In this document: positions 31,659 to 39,462 of the stretch, piece by piece
Layout of the letters: each line of letters starts with the position of its first letter
Numbering within the stretch: the first letter of the stretch is position 1
Assembly: GCA_947472765.1 (NCBI GenBank)
Contig: CANJCM010000036.1
Span: 1 to 44,225, forward strand
Origin: Opitutia bacterium
GTDB taxonomy: Bacteria; Verrucomicrobiota; Verrucomicrobiia; Opitutales; Opitutaceae
Length of the DNA stretch: 44,225 nucleotides
Direction: 5' to 3'
Program-made: the position numbers and the translations under genes
The notes under the pieces: generated by a model
What the model was told of the DNA's origin: nothing
Seen by the model: only the letters and a program-made list of their open reading frames with translations
The model's database searches: none

Positions 31659-33200
31659 ATGACGCGTCGTGAATTCGTGGGAGCCACCGTCGGAGCAGCG
31701 GCCTGGCAATTCGCCTCCTCGCGCAGTTGGGCCGCGGCGGCGGCCGCACCCTCCACCGACCCGACCGCACTCACGCTGAGCGAGGCCGCCGCCGCCATTC
31801 GTGCGGGCACGGTCACATCGGTTCAATTGACGGAGGCCTGCCTCGCCCGCATTGCGACGTACGATTCCAAGCTGGGTGCCTTCATCACCGTGATGCGTGA
31901 ACAGGCTCTGGCCCAGGCACGTGCCCGCGACGCGGAGACGAAGGCCGGGGCCGCGCGTGGCCCGCTGCACGGCATCCCGATCGCGCTCAAGGACAACATC
32001 GACACCCGTGGCGTGCGCACGACCGCGGGCAGCGCCGTTTTCGCCAGCCGAATCCCCACGGAGGATGCCGCCGTCGTCGCCCGACTGCTCGCCGCCGGCG
32101 CCGTCATCATCGGCAAAACCAATCTCTACGAATTCGCGATGGGCGGGATTTCGTTCTTCGGACCGGCGCGCAACCCTTGGGCACTCGACCTTATCCCCGG
32201 CGGTTCTTCTTCAGGCGCGGCAGCCGCGGTCGCATCCGGCCTTTGCTTCGGCGCCCTCGGCACCGACACCGGTGGGTCCGTCCGACAGCCCGCCGCTTAT
32301 TGCAATCTCGTCGGTCTGAAGCCGACGAACGGACTCGTCTCGCTCCGTGGCATCATCCCGGGCGTGCTTTCGCTCGACACCTGCGGTCCCCTCACCCGCA
32401 CCGTCGAGGACACCGCGCTGGTGCTCAATGCCGTCGCGGGCTACGATCGACTCGACATCACAAGCAGCGATCGCCCGCGGGAGGATTACGTCGCCGCCCT
32501 GCGTCAGCCAGTCAACGGACTGCGGCTGGGATTGCCCACCGGTTATTTCGATCGTCTCGATCCCGAAATCCAGCGCGCGACGAACGAGGCGCTCGCCGTG
32601 CTCGCCAGACTGACGCAGAGCACGCGGGAGATGACGTTCCCGCCCACGGCTCCCGCGGGCATGGACGGCGGCGGCTCAGGCGTCAGCGCCGAGTTATACG
32701 CGTACCACGAGGAGTTCGGCCGGCACGATTTGCCGAAATACATGCTGCCACAGCGCCGGCGGATCGAAGCGCTGGCCGCCACTCATGGCGGCGACGCGGC
32801 CGACTACGTGCGCGGGCAATGGGCGCTGCAGCTCTTGCGCCGCACGATCGACGACAGCTTCAAGGAGGTGGACCTCGCCGTGATGCCAACGGAACGCGAT
32901 CTCCCGCCGACCCTGAATTCGTACATCAAGGGCACCTACGACACGACGCCTCGCGACCCCGGCACGAGCTTCGCGAATTGTCCGCCGATCAATGTCTATG
33001 GCATCCCCGCCATCTCGATTCCGTGCGGGTTCAGTCGCGACGGCTTGCCGATTGGCCTGATGATCGCGGGTCCGAACTTCTCCGAAGGCCGCCTCCTCGC
33101 CCTGGCCCACGCCTATGAACAGGCGACCGAGTGGCACAAGCGCCGTCCCGCGCTGACGCCGGACATGCCGGTCCCGCCGGTGGATTTTCCGCGCGAGTAA
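31659..33200 (+). CDS. Amidase signature family protein with Tat signal
   Basis: 513 residues from ATG 31659. The N-terminus MTRREFVGATVGAAAWQFAS is a twin-arginine signal, so the enzyme is exported folded. The amidase signature is complete: catalytic Lys in GIPIALKDN, the Ser-rich stretch GGSSSGAAAAVASG and nucleophile region GTDTGGSVRQPA, matching the Ser-cisSer-Lys triad. Hydrolyses an amide bond, possibly a carboxamide or amino-acid amide outside the cytosol; it is not GatA, which is cytosolic and operonic with gatB/gatC. Upstream in-frame codons to 31629 add no signal-peptide character. Confidence 0.9.
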   Translation: MTRREFVGATVGAAAWQFASSRSWAAAAAAPSTDPTALTLSEAAAAIRAGTVTSVQLTEACLARIATYDSKLGAFITVMREQALAQARARDAETKAGAARGPLHGIPIALKDNIDTRGVRTTAGSAVFASRIPTEDAAVVARLLAAGAVIIGKTNLYEFAMGGISFFGPARNPWALDLIPGGSSSGAAAAVASGLCFGALGTDTGGSVRQPAAYCNLVGLKPTNGLVSLRGIIPGVLSLDTCGPLTRTVEDTALVLNAVAGYDRLDITSSDRPREDYVAALRQPVNGLRLGLPTGYFDRLDPEIQRATNEALAVLARLTQSTREMTFPPTAPAGMDGGGSGVSAELYAYHEEFGRHDLPKYMLPQRRRIEALAATHGGDAADYVRGQWALQLLRRTIDDSFKEVDLAVMPTERDLPPTLNSYIKGTYDTTPRDPGTSFANCPPINVYGIPAISIPCGFSRDGLPIGLMIAGPNFSEGRLLALAHAYEQATEWHKRRPALTPDMPVPPVDFPRE

Positions 33201-33220
33201 TTCCGCTGCGCGCTTTTCTT

Positions 33221-33292
33221 TGGAGGGCGGGTGCCCTCACCCGCCAGAAAGCCTATCGCACCGCCATGGCCGGTGAGGACACCGGCCCTCCA
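33221..33292. repeat. Family-A palindromic repeat, complete copy
   Basis: TGGAGGGCGGGTGCCCTCAC arm, central spacer, then GGCCGGTGAGGACACCGGCC + CTCCA arm; 72 bp. Begins 20 bp after the amidase stop codon. Confidence 0.9.
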
Positions 33293-33318
33293 TCGGCACG
33301 GCGTTCGTAATCGTTCTC

Positions 33319-33377
33319 GGGCGCGCACGAGGCGCGCCCCTACGGAACGAGTGTAGGGGCGTGGCTCGTCCACGCCT
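33319..33377. repeat. Family-C palindromic repeat
   Basis: GGGCGCGCACGAGGCGCGCC + CCTAC facing GTAGGGGCGTGGCTCGTCCA + CGCC, with a short loop. Right arm partly diverged. Confidence 0.9.
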
Positions 33378-33408
33378 GTCTGTCTGGCTGCGTCACGCCC
33401 TGCCTAAG

Positions 33409-33432
33409 GCCGGTGAGGGCATCGGCCCTCCA
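33409..33432. repeat. Family-A repeat, single arm
   Basis: GGCCGGTGAGGGCATCGGCC + CTCCA, right-arm type only. Confidence 0.8.
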
Positions 33433-33472
33433 TCGGTACGAATTTGAAACGCAGACGGCGCGATGCGTTTAC

Positions 33473-35392
33473 TCACCGCTTCGGCGCCGGCGCCGGCGCG
33501 GGTCCGCGCGCCCCTCGCCCACCCCGACCACCCACCGCCGGCGCATCTCCGCCGGGAATAGCCTTCGTGCCGGCGACCACGATCGAAGCGGCCGCATCGT
33601 CCACCCGCGTGGATCGCACCATCCGCAGCCCCGCGGGCTTGATCGAATTGTACATCGCCGCGTCACCTTCCTTCACGCCGCGGCTGGCGGCATCCTGCAC
33701 CTGATCCACAAATTCCGCCGCCGTCATCCATTCAAAATTCTTCGCCGTATAAACCAGATCGTACTTCCCGTCCGTCTTCGCGCGCCACGCGGCCAGCGCG
33801 GTCGAGAAATTCTCCAGCGTGTCATTGAGGATTAATCCACCATCGGGCGTCTGCATGCCGAGCGCGTGTCCCGAGAACAGCACCCGGTCGGATTCATCGA
33901 CGAGGGTCAGTCCGACTTTCGAGTGACCCGTCAGCCCCGCCACGGAAAACAAGAGCGGCCGGCCTTCCTGATTGAGCCCCAGATCGATCGTGTCGCCGTC
34001 ACCGATCGCCACCATCTCCGCCCCAGCCACGGCCGGCATCGTCATGCCTTTGGGCACATACACCTTCTTCGCCGCCAACTGACTCAGCCCACCCATCTGG
34101 TCCGCGTCGTCGCTCAACACCACGACCTCCACGGGCGTCCTCCCGATCAGCCGCCGGACGAGTTCACCCAACCCGGGCTTGCCCGCGCCGCTGCCAATCA
34201 AGAGCGCCCTGGTCTGGCCCTTGACCAGATAGATCGTCTCCTCGGCGAGTCCGCGAATGAGATAAAAGTTCGATTTGATCTTCGCGAGCTGCGGACGCGT
34301 GCGGTTCGAGGTGAAGCCCGACATCTGCACCGCCAGGTAAGCCTTCGGTCCGTCCGGCGTGATCCGGTTGAGCGCGAAACACACCCGAGCCGAGTCAATT
34401 CCACCCCACACGATCCCGCGGCCCACCGCATACGGCTCGGCGATCAGTGTCCCGTCGAGAATCGCATCCGCGACCCGCGCCTGATCGGTGAGGTACTGCT
34501 TGTCCACCGGCCGGCCGTTCATCGGCGGATACTGGCGGTCGGCCGAACTGTTCTGGAAAAAGTGCGCCGGCAGGACCGTCAGGTTCTGGTACGGCGCCAC
34601 GGTCTCCACGACATGGTGAGCCGAGGCCGCATACTGGGAAATCATCCCGAAGTGCGCCCAGACAAAGCCCGAGCCCAGCGCGTCGCCGGTGGCCAGCATC
34701 TCGTTTTCGCGATCGAGATAGCCCGTCGAACCCGGCGTGTGCGCGTGAATGTTGACGGCCTCGATCACGCGGTCGCCCAAATCGATCTTACCGATGGCCG
34801 GACCGTGCGGACCCGCCCCGCCGCCTTCCTTGATCGGCACCCAGTTCGCGGGCGCATTCGCCGGCCAGTCCAACTCCGGGTAATACAGCGGCCGATCCGA
34901 CATCTGGCTGTTCTTGCCCGTGTGATCGCCGTGGCTGTGCGTGTTCGCGACCACGAAGTCCACGGGATTGGGCTTCACGTCGCCCGAGTTGGTGTGCCCG
35001 AGCAAGTGACGCACGATCGTTTTCAGATCGTTCTTCCCCATCTCCGACGGCGTGTTCTGCGCCGTGTCCACCAGCAGCGCCAGCTTCGCGCCCTCGAACA
35101 GATACATCGTCGATCCCTGCGACGACGCCTGCCCCGGCAGAAAATTCTCAATCCGCCACGTGCGCTGCCCCTTCGCATTCGTCGACATCAAGTAAACCGT
35201 CTCGAACGCCCACGGATTCGGCGTCGCAAACGCCGGCAGCGCGACTCCACCGGTGGGCAGTTTCACCTCGGGCAGAAAGCCCTTCTCCAACTGGAAATAC
35301 TCGACCGGCGCGGCGGCGGCGAACGCTTGTGCCCCGGCCAGGGCGCAAAAACCAAGGAGGGTATTTCGAAGCAACGGGAGTCGGGAGATCAT
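33473..35392 (-). CDS. Exported two-domain MBL-fold protein
   Basis: About 639 residues from ATG 35392. Signal peptide ISRLPLLRNTLLGFCALAGA with cleavage near AFA-AAA. The first metallo-beta-lactamase domain (about residues 60-345) has the zinc motif THSHGDHTG (His152, His154, Asp156, His157), His218 in HTPGST, Asp237 (ATGD) and His277. A second MBL-like domain (about 350-590) repeats the layout (ALLIGSG, TGHSKVGL, FSGHALG) but the motif position reads VVLSDDADQMGG, so its metal site is degraded. The C-terminus is a low-complexity GGRGGRGARGPAPAPAPKR tail. The frame upstream of 35392 has no signal features. Hydrolase of unknown substrate, periplasmic. Confidence 0.85.
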   Translation of the reverse strand: MISRLPLLRNTLLGFCALAGAQAFAAAAPVEYFQLEKGFLPEVKLPTGGVALPAFATPNPWAFETVYLMSTNAKGQRTWRIENFLPGQASSQGSTMYLFEGAKLALLVDTAQNTPSEMGKNDLKTIVRHLLGHTNSGDVKPNPVDFVVANTHSHGDHTGKNSQMSDRPLYYPELDWPANAPANWVPIKEGGGAGPHGPAIGKIDLGDRVIEAVNIHAHTPGSTGYLDRENEMLATGDALGSGFVWAHFGMISQYAASAHHVVETVAPYQNLTVLPAHFFQNSSADRQYPPMNGRPVDKQYLTDQARVADAILDGTLIAEPYAVGRGIVWGGIDSARVCFALNRITPDGPKAYLAVQMSGFTSNRTRPQLAKIKSNFYLIRGLAEETIYLVKGQTRALLIGSGAGKPGLGELVRRLIGRTPVEVVVLSDDADQMGGLSQLAAKKVYVPKGMTMPAVAGAEMVAIGDGDTIDLGLNQEGRPLLFSVAGLTGHSKVGLTLVDESDRVLFSGHALGMQTPDGGLILNDTLENFSTALAAWRAKTDGKYDLVYTAKNFEWMTAAEFVDQVQDAASRGVKEGDAAMYNSIKPAGLRMVRSTRVDDAAASIVVAGTKAIPGGDAPAVGGRGGRGARGPAPAPAPKR

Positions 35393-35480
35393 GACGAGTA
35401 GACGCAGAGCGAGGGAGCGGGGAGCTCGCCACGGTCGCGGAACGCCTCCGCGTGTAAACGGAAAACAGGCCCGCATCTCC

Positions 35481-35553
35481 TGGAGGGCGGGTGCCCTCAC
35501 CCGCCAAAAAAGCATGACGAACTACATTGGCCGGTGAGGGCACCGGCCCTCCA
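35481..35553. repeat. Family-A palindromic repeat, complete 73-bp copy
   Basis: TGGAGGGCGGGTGCCCTCAC arm and GGCCGGTGAGGGCACCGGCC + CTCCA arm enclosing AAAAAAGCATGACGAACTAC. Lies between the MBL gene start and the haem dehydrogenase gene end. Confidence 0.9.
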
Positions 35554-35645
35554 TCACTTTCCACACCACTCGTTCTCGTCCGGTGCCTTTGCTCGTCCCG
35601 TGCGGCGCGGTCCCAAAGGGAAGACGAGCCCACGTCCGCCCGCCT

Positions 35646-35678
35646 TCCCCAATCGGAAATCGAGAATCCAAAATCCGT
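35646..35678 (-). repeat. Short-period TTTTGGA repeat next to a stop codon
   Basis: On the minus strand, directly after the TAG of the haem dehydrogenase gene: ACGGATTTTGGATTCTCGAT then TTCCGATT. Same type and placement as 12062-12098. Confidence 0.75.
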
Positions 35679-38267
35679 CTACTGCCCCTCCGCCTTCTCC
35701 AAATCCGCATCGTTCCACGCGCCCCCGCGGGACGCCGTCGCACCCCGCACGCGGGAGACATCCGCCGTCGTGACCGCCGACGCCTGATTGCCGAATGACC
35801 GGCGAATATACGTCACGACCCCGGCAATCTGTTCGTCGCTCAGGCTGGCCAGCGGCACCATGGCCGCCGGAAAGCCCGGCGTCCCTTGCTTGCCGTGGAG
35901 CACGATCCGAATCGCCGCGTCCGGTGACGCCGCCGTCGACCAGCGTCCATCCTTCAGGGACGGCGCGATGGCCTCCTTGCCGAGGCCGTCGGGCTGGTGA
36001 CAAGCGGCACAGACGAGGAAAGTGGCCTGCCCCTGCGCGAACAACCGCTGCTCGGCCGGGTTCATGGGCACGACATCGGCACCGCGCTTGCGCCGGCTCT
36101 CCACCAACCGCGCCGTCTCCGCGGACTGCCCGGCAAAGCGCCGGACCAGCGCATCGGGCGCTGCTTTGGCAATCGTCGACAGTTTCTCGCTGGAAATCGT
36201 GATCCGCGTGCCCGGCCGGCTGCCCCGCAAGTTGGGCTGCACGACGCCCTGCATCAGCGCGATTCGACACCACTCCGGCACGGTGGGATCCACGATCGCG
36301 GCCCCAAGCCGGTCATGAGCCGCCGCCTGCTCCTGCAACGCAATCCGCGTCGCGATTGCCGAAGCCATCACCTTGCCGCCGAACAACGGCACGCCCGACC
36401 CGCGGGCCGCGGCGACAAAACGATCCACGAGTTCAGTCGATCGATCGCGGCACACCAGGAGCACCGCATCGAGGAGCGAGGGGTGTTCCGCGGCCCGCGG
36501 CAGCATCTGCCAGACGGCATCGCGCGCGAGGCCGGAGGTGCTGCCATCAAGGCTGAGCGCCAGTTGCGCGAGCACGAGGGGATCTTCGGTCGGAATGCGC
36601 GCGACCAATCCCTGCAACGCCGCCGCGCCCTCGGGCGTCCGGAGCAACGGCTCGGCCGCGCGGATGCCAGCAATCCGGACTTGGGCACTCGCGTCCTTCA
36701 GCGTCATCGCGAGATCGTCGGCCGAGAATGCGCCCAACCCTTCGAGACACCAGAGGGCGTAAATGCGCTGCCGCTCGGTCACGCCGCGCCGGTACATCTC
36801 CCGCAGCCGCGGCGAAAATTCCGCGGCCTTGCCCGACTCCACGATCGTCCGCTGAGCCTGATCGCGGGTCCAGCCGTTCGCATCGTCCAGCAGCGCGACG
36901 AGGCCTTCCGGACTGGTCGCGGAAAAATTGGGTAGCTTCGCCACGGTTCCACCCGTGTAGCTGATGCGATAGATCCGTCCCTGGCCCCAGAGCGGCTTGT
37001 GCAATCCACGCTTGAGGATCTGGTCGCGCAGGAAGGTGGTCGCGAACTCGTAGCCCTCGAGATATCCGCGATGCAGGTCGACGACATACATCGAGCCATC
37101 GGGCGCGTTGGCCAGGAAGACCGGGCGGAAACGCTCGTCGATGGAAGAAAGAAAATCGGTCTGCTCGTAGCCGTTGTTCGCAATCATCCGTCCCTCGCCC
37201 TCGCGCAGGATGATCCGCTGCACCGTGTTGCCCGCGGGTTCGGGCACAAACGCGTTGCCATCGTACCGGGCCGGGAAATTGCCGCCGCGGTAGATCAGCG
37301 GGGCCGAGGCGGCCGTGACGGCCACGAGTGAACCATCGTCCCGCAGGAAGCCTTTTTCGTAACCGCGATTCACGCCCGTCGTGGGCCGAATCGGAAACAC
37401 GTTGTGGTCGGCCGCCACCGGATAACTGACATCCGCGAGGACCGTGTTCGCTCCGGCGCGGCCGGCATAGTGAGGCGGCATCAGCGAGGCGCGCAGTTTG
37501 TCGCTGTTGCTGTCAAAATACATCCGGCCGAGGTCGTCCTGCGTGATGCCCCACTGCCCGAGCCGCGGCATGGGATCGGTCACCCACTTGCCGTTCACCT
37601 CGCGCAGCCGCCAGAGGTAGCTCGCGTTATAAAGCCAGTTGTCGCGTCCCCACATCAGCCCGTTCGGCGCCGACTCGATGTTGCGCACGTCGGTGAAAAC
37701 ATAGTCGTCGCGCAGGACGATCTTTTCGTCCGCGACGCCGTCATTGTTGGTATCGCTGCACAGCCAGAGATTGGGCGGGTCGCCGATCAGGACTTTGTCT
37801 TTCCAGAAGCCGATCGCGCGCGGCTGTTTCAGGTCGTCCAAAAAGACGGTGCGCTTGTCCATTCGGCCATCGCCATCGGTATCGCTGAGAATCGAAATCC
37901 GTCCGACTGGCTTCGGCGGCGGGTTGGCGGGATCGATGTAGATCGGCAGCTTCGCCAGGATTTCCTCGTTGTAGGAGCCCAGTTCCGCGACCCACAGCCG
38001 GCCCCGCGGATCGAAGGTCATCATCACCGGGTCCTGAATCAGCGGGTCCGCCGCGATCAGCTCGACGCGAAAGCCCGGCGGCACGACGAGGGTTTTCAGC
38101 GCCTCTTCCGGGGTAAGCATCCGCGCCGGCGGAATGTTGATGTCCGCGTTCGGCGGCGCCTGCGGCTCGTTTGGCCGATCGCCCAGCTGGGCCAGGGCGG
38201 AAGAAAGCGAGCCCGCGACCAGGAGAGTCGCGAGGAGGAGACGGCAGGATTTCAGGCGGGATGACAT
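35679..38267 (-). CDS. PVC-type haem-binding dehydrogenase with c-type cytochrome domain
   Basis: About 862 residues from ATG 38267. Signal peptide SCRLLLATLLVAGSLSSALA. The N-terminal half is a beta-propeller of the putative membrane-bound dehydrogenase type (VPPGFRVELIA, DPRGRLWVAE, DTDGDGRMDKRT, ESAPNGLMWG). The middle (about 470-740) is helical and HEAT-like (WCLEGLGAFSADD, ARDAVWQML). The C-terminal cytochrome c has CAACH at 753-757 and a probable axial Met near 803 (FPAAMVPL). This domain order is common in Planctomycetes and Verrucomicrobia and absent from most other bacteria. Presumed periplasmic sugar or alcohol dehydrogenase passing electrons to haem; substrate unknown. Frame upstream of 38267 runs into repeat DNA and is not coding. 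Confidence 0.9.
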   Translation of the reverse strand: MSSRLKSCRLLLATLLVAGSLSSALAQLGDRPNEPQAPPNADINIPPARMLTPEEALKTLVVPPGFRVELIAADPLIQDPVMMTFDPRGRLWVAELGSYNEEILAKLPIYIDPANPPPKPVGRISILSDTDGDGRMDKRTVFLDDLKQPRAIGFWKDKVLIGDPPNLWLCSDTNNDGVADEKIVLRDDYVFTDVRNIESAPNGLMWGRDNWLYNASYLWRLREVNGKWVTDPMPRLGQWGITQDDLGRMYFDSNSDKLRASLMPPHYAGRAGANTVLADVSYPVAADHNVFPIRPTTGVNRGYEKGFLRDDGSLVAVTAASAPLIYRGGNFPARYDGNAFVPEPAGNTVQRIILREGEGRMIANNGYEQTDFLSSIDERFRPVFLANAPDGSMYVVDLHRGYLEGYEFATTFLRDQILKRGLHKPLWGQGRIYRISYTGGTVAKLPNFSATSPEGLVALLDDANGWTRDQAQRTIVESGKAAEFSPRLREMYRRGVTERQRIYALWCLEGLGAFSADDLAMTLKDASAQVRIAGIRAAEPLLRTPEGAAALQGLVARIPTEDPLVLAQLALSLDGSTSGLARDAVWQMLPRAAEHPSLLDAVLLVCRDRSTELVDRFVAAARGSGVPLFGGKVMASAIATRIALQEQAAAHDRLGAAIVDPTVPEWCRIALMQGVVQPNLRGSRPGTRITISSEKLSTIAKAAPDALVRRFAGQSAETARLVESRRKRGADVVPMNPAEQRLFAQGQATFLVCAACHQPDGLGKEAIAPSLKDGRWSTAASPDAAIRIVLHGKQGTPGFPAAMVPLASLSDEQIAGVVTYIRRSFGNQASAVTTADVSRVRGATASRGGAWNDADLEKAEGQ

Positions 38268-38395
38268 GGCAGGAAAAAGGAGAATTAGGATCGAAAGGCC
38301 TCGGGACTCGACCGCGAGTGAGACCAACCCGGAAGGCAGAGTTAAGCGCAAAGACGCCAAGCCGCGAAGCAGCCGCAAAGAGCCGGAGGGAGATG

Positions 38396-38564
38396 GGCCG
38401 CAAAGAGACATAGCGCGGCGGAGCCGCAACCAAAGGATACCGCCCCGGATTAAACAGGAAGGCCGGGGAGAGCGGGGAGAGGTCGAAACCATTGCTTCCC
38501 GAACTCCCCGATCTTCCTGTTCAAAATTCTCCCGGAAATGAGCGATCCACCAATACAGCAGTAC
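38396..38564 (-). repeat. Inverted repeat pair 2, copy 1
   Basis: Its reverse complement matches 39239-39410. Shared blocks: TACTGCTGTATTGGTGGATC (part), TTTCCGGGAGAATTTTGAAC, GGCCTTCCTGTTTAATCCGG and TTTGGTTGCGGCTCCGCCGC. Confidence 0.85.
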
Positions 38565-38642
38565 AAAACGCGCAAAAATCGAGCCGCAGCCCTCGAACTC
38601 CAAACCCCAAACTCCGAACTCCAAACTCCGCCCCACCGGACA

Positions 38643-38698
38643 GGCGCGCACGCGGCTCGCCGTACGATTTTCGTAGGGGTGCGGCTCGTCCGCGCCCG
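38643..38698. repeat. Family-C palindromic repeat (diverged)
   Basis: GGCGCGCACGCGGCTCGCCG then GTAGGGGTGCGGCTCGTCCG + CGCCC; arms imperfect. Confidence 0.75.
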
Positions 38699-38750
38699 AC
38701 CTGGCGTTCGACTTTTCGCGAGCCGCGGCCGCGCCGGTTTCTCCAGCTCG

Positions 38751-38940
38751 GACGTTGTCCTCGCGTCCGTGGGCGCAGCCCACCGGCGGGGGAAAGGAAG
38801 AATTAAGAACCGCGCCGAAGGTGGTCGGCACTTTGGCCGGAAGGGCTGCACTTCTGACTCCTGAATCCTGTCTCCTCTGGCAGCCGCCCGGTGGTAGTCC
38901 GAAACGTCAGCGTTCAGCGCTAAATGTTCAGCGTTGAGCG
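38751..38940 (-). repeat. Long dispersed repeat, copy 2 (inverted partner of 17331-17531)
   Basis: Reverse complement of the element at 17331-17531 with small gaps; both carry the GCAGCCCTTCCGGCCAAA block and end in GTTCAACGCTGA-type short repeats. Confidence 0.85.
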
Positions 38941-39153
38941 TTGATCGAGCCCGCCCCCTTTCCCCTCCGCTCTCTCAACTCTCAGCCCTCAACTCTCAAC
39001 TTTCCCACACCTCTCAACTCGCGCCCGCGCCTATCGCGATCGCAGAGGTCGCCGAGGTTAATAGAGGACGCAGAGGTTCTTCTTGGGGCTCCGATCCGCT
39101 CTGAGTGGGCAATCCGGGCGCACACGTGGGCTGCACCATGACATGAGCCGCTC

Positions 39154-39211
39154 GGGCGCGCACGAGGCGCGCCCCGACGAAAGTCGTTGAAGACAACCCA
39201 CGTGCGCGCCC
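39154..39211. repeat. Family-C palindromic repeat (diverged)
   Basis: GGGCGCGCACGAGGCGCGCC + CCGACGAAAGTCGT, then CCCACGTGCGCGCCC. Resembles the block at 17581-17670 in the same orientation. Confidence 0.75.
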
Positions 39212-39238
39212 TATCTGGTGGATTGGCTTTTGAGCCTT

Positions 39239-39410
39239 CTGCACTGCTGTATTGGTGGATCGCTCATTTCCGGGAGAATTTTGAACAGGAAGATCGGGGA
39301 GTTCGGGAAGCGGGTGGAACGGACCTCTCCCCGATCTTCCCGGCCTTCCTGTTTAATCCGGCTTGGTCCTCTTTGGTTGCGGCTCCGCCGCGCTATGCGT
39401 TCTTGCGGCC
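39239..39410 (+). repeat. Inverted repeat pair 2, copy 2
   Basis: Inverted match to 38396-38564. It contains its own hairpin: GGAAGATCGGGGAG (39288-39301) pairs perfectly with CTCCCCGATCTTCC (39327-39340). Confidence 0.85.
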
Positions 39411-39462
39411 AATCGCTCCGCGGCCCGGCGGCTCTAGCTGACCTTTACGGGCAACGAGCGGC

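Larger units (their letters stand above)
38268..39462. other. 1.2-kb repeat island
   Basis: No gene is seen. In order: a CGCAAAGACGCCAAGCCGCG-type short repeat (about 38348-38405), the minus copy of inverted repeat pair 2 (38396-38564), a CCAAACTCCGAACTCCAAAC repeat (about 38590-38631), family C (38643-38698), the minus copy of the long dispersed repeat (38751-38940), a CTCTCAACTCTCAGCCCTCA run (about 38970-39020), an AGAGGACGCAGAGG run (about 39040-39077), family C (39154-39211), and the plus copy of pair 2 (39239-39410). The promoter of the haem dehydrogenase lies at the left end but is not evident. Confidence 0.8.

Noticed and set aside
21483-35553. Small peptides such as MEGRCPHPP found repeatedly in intergenic regions
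   Set aside because: They are translations of the family-A palindromic repeats in various frames, without ribosome-binding sites or conserved ends.
38268-39462. CRISPR array
   Set aside because: The repeats are of several kinds, are not regularly spaced with unique spacers, and no cas gene is present.
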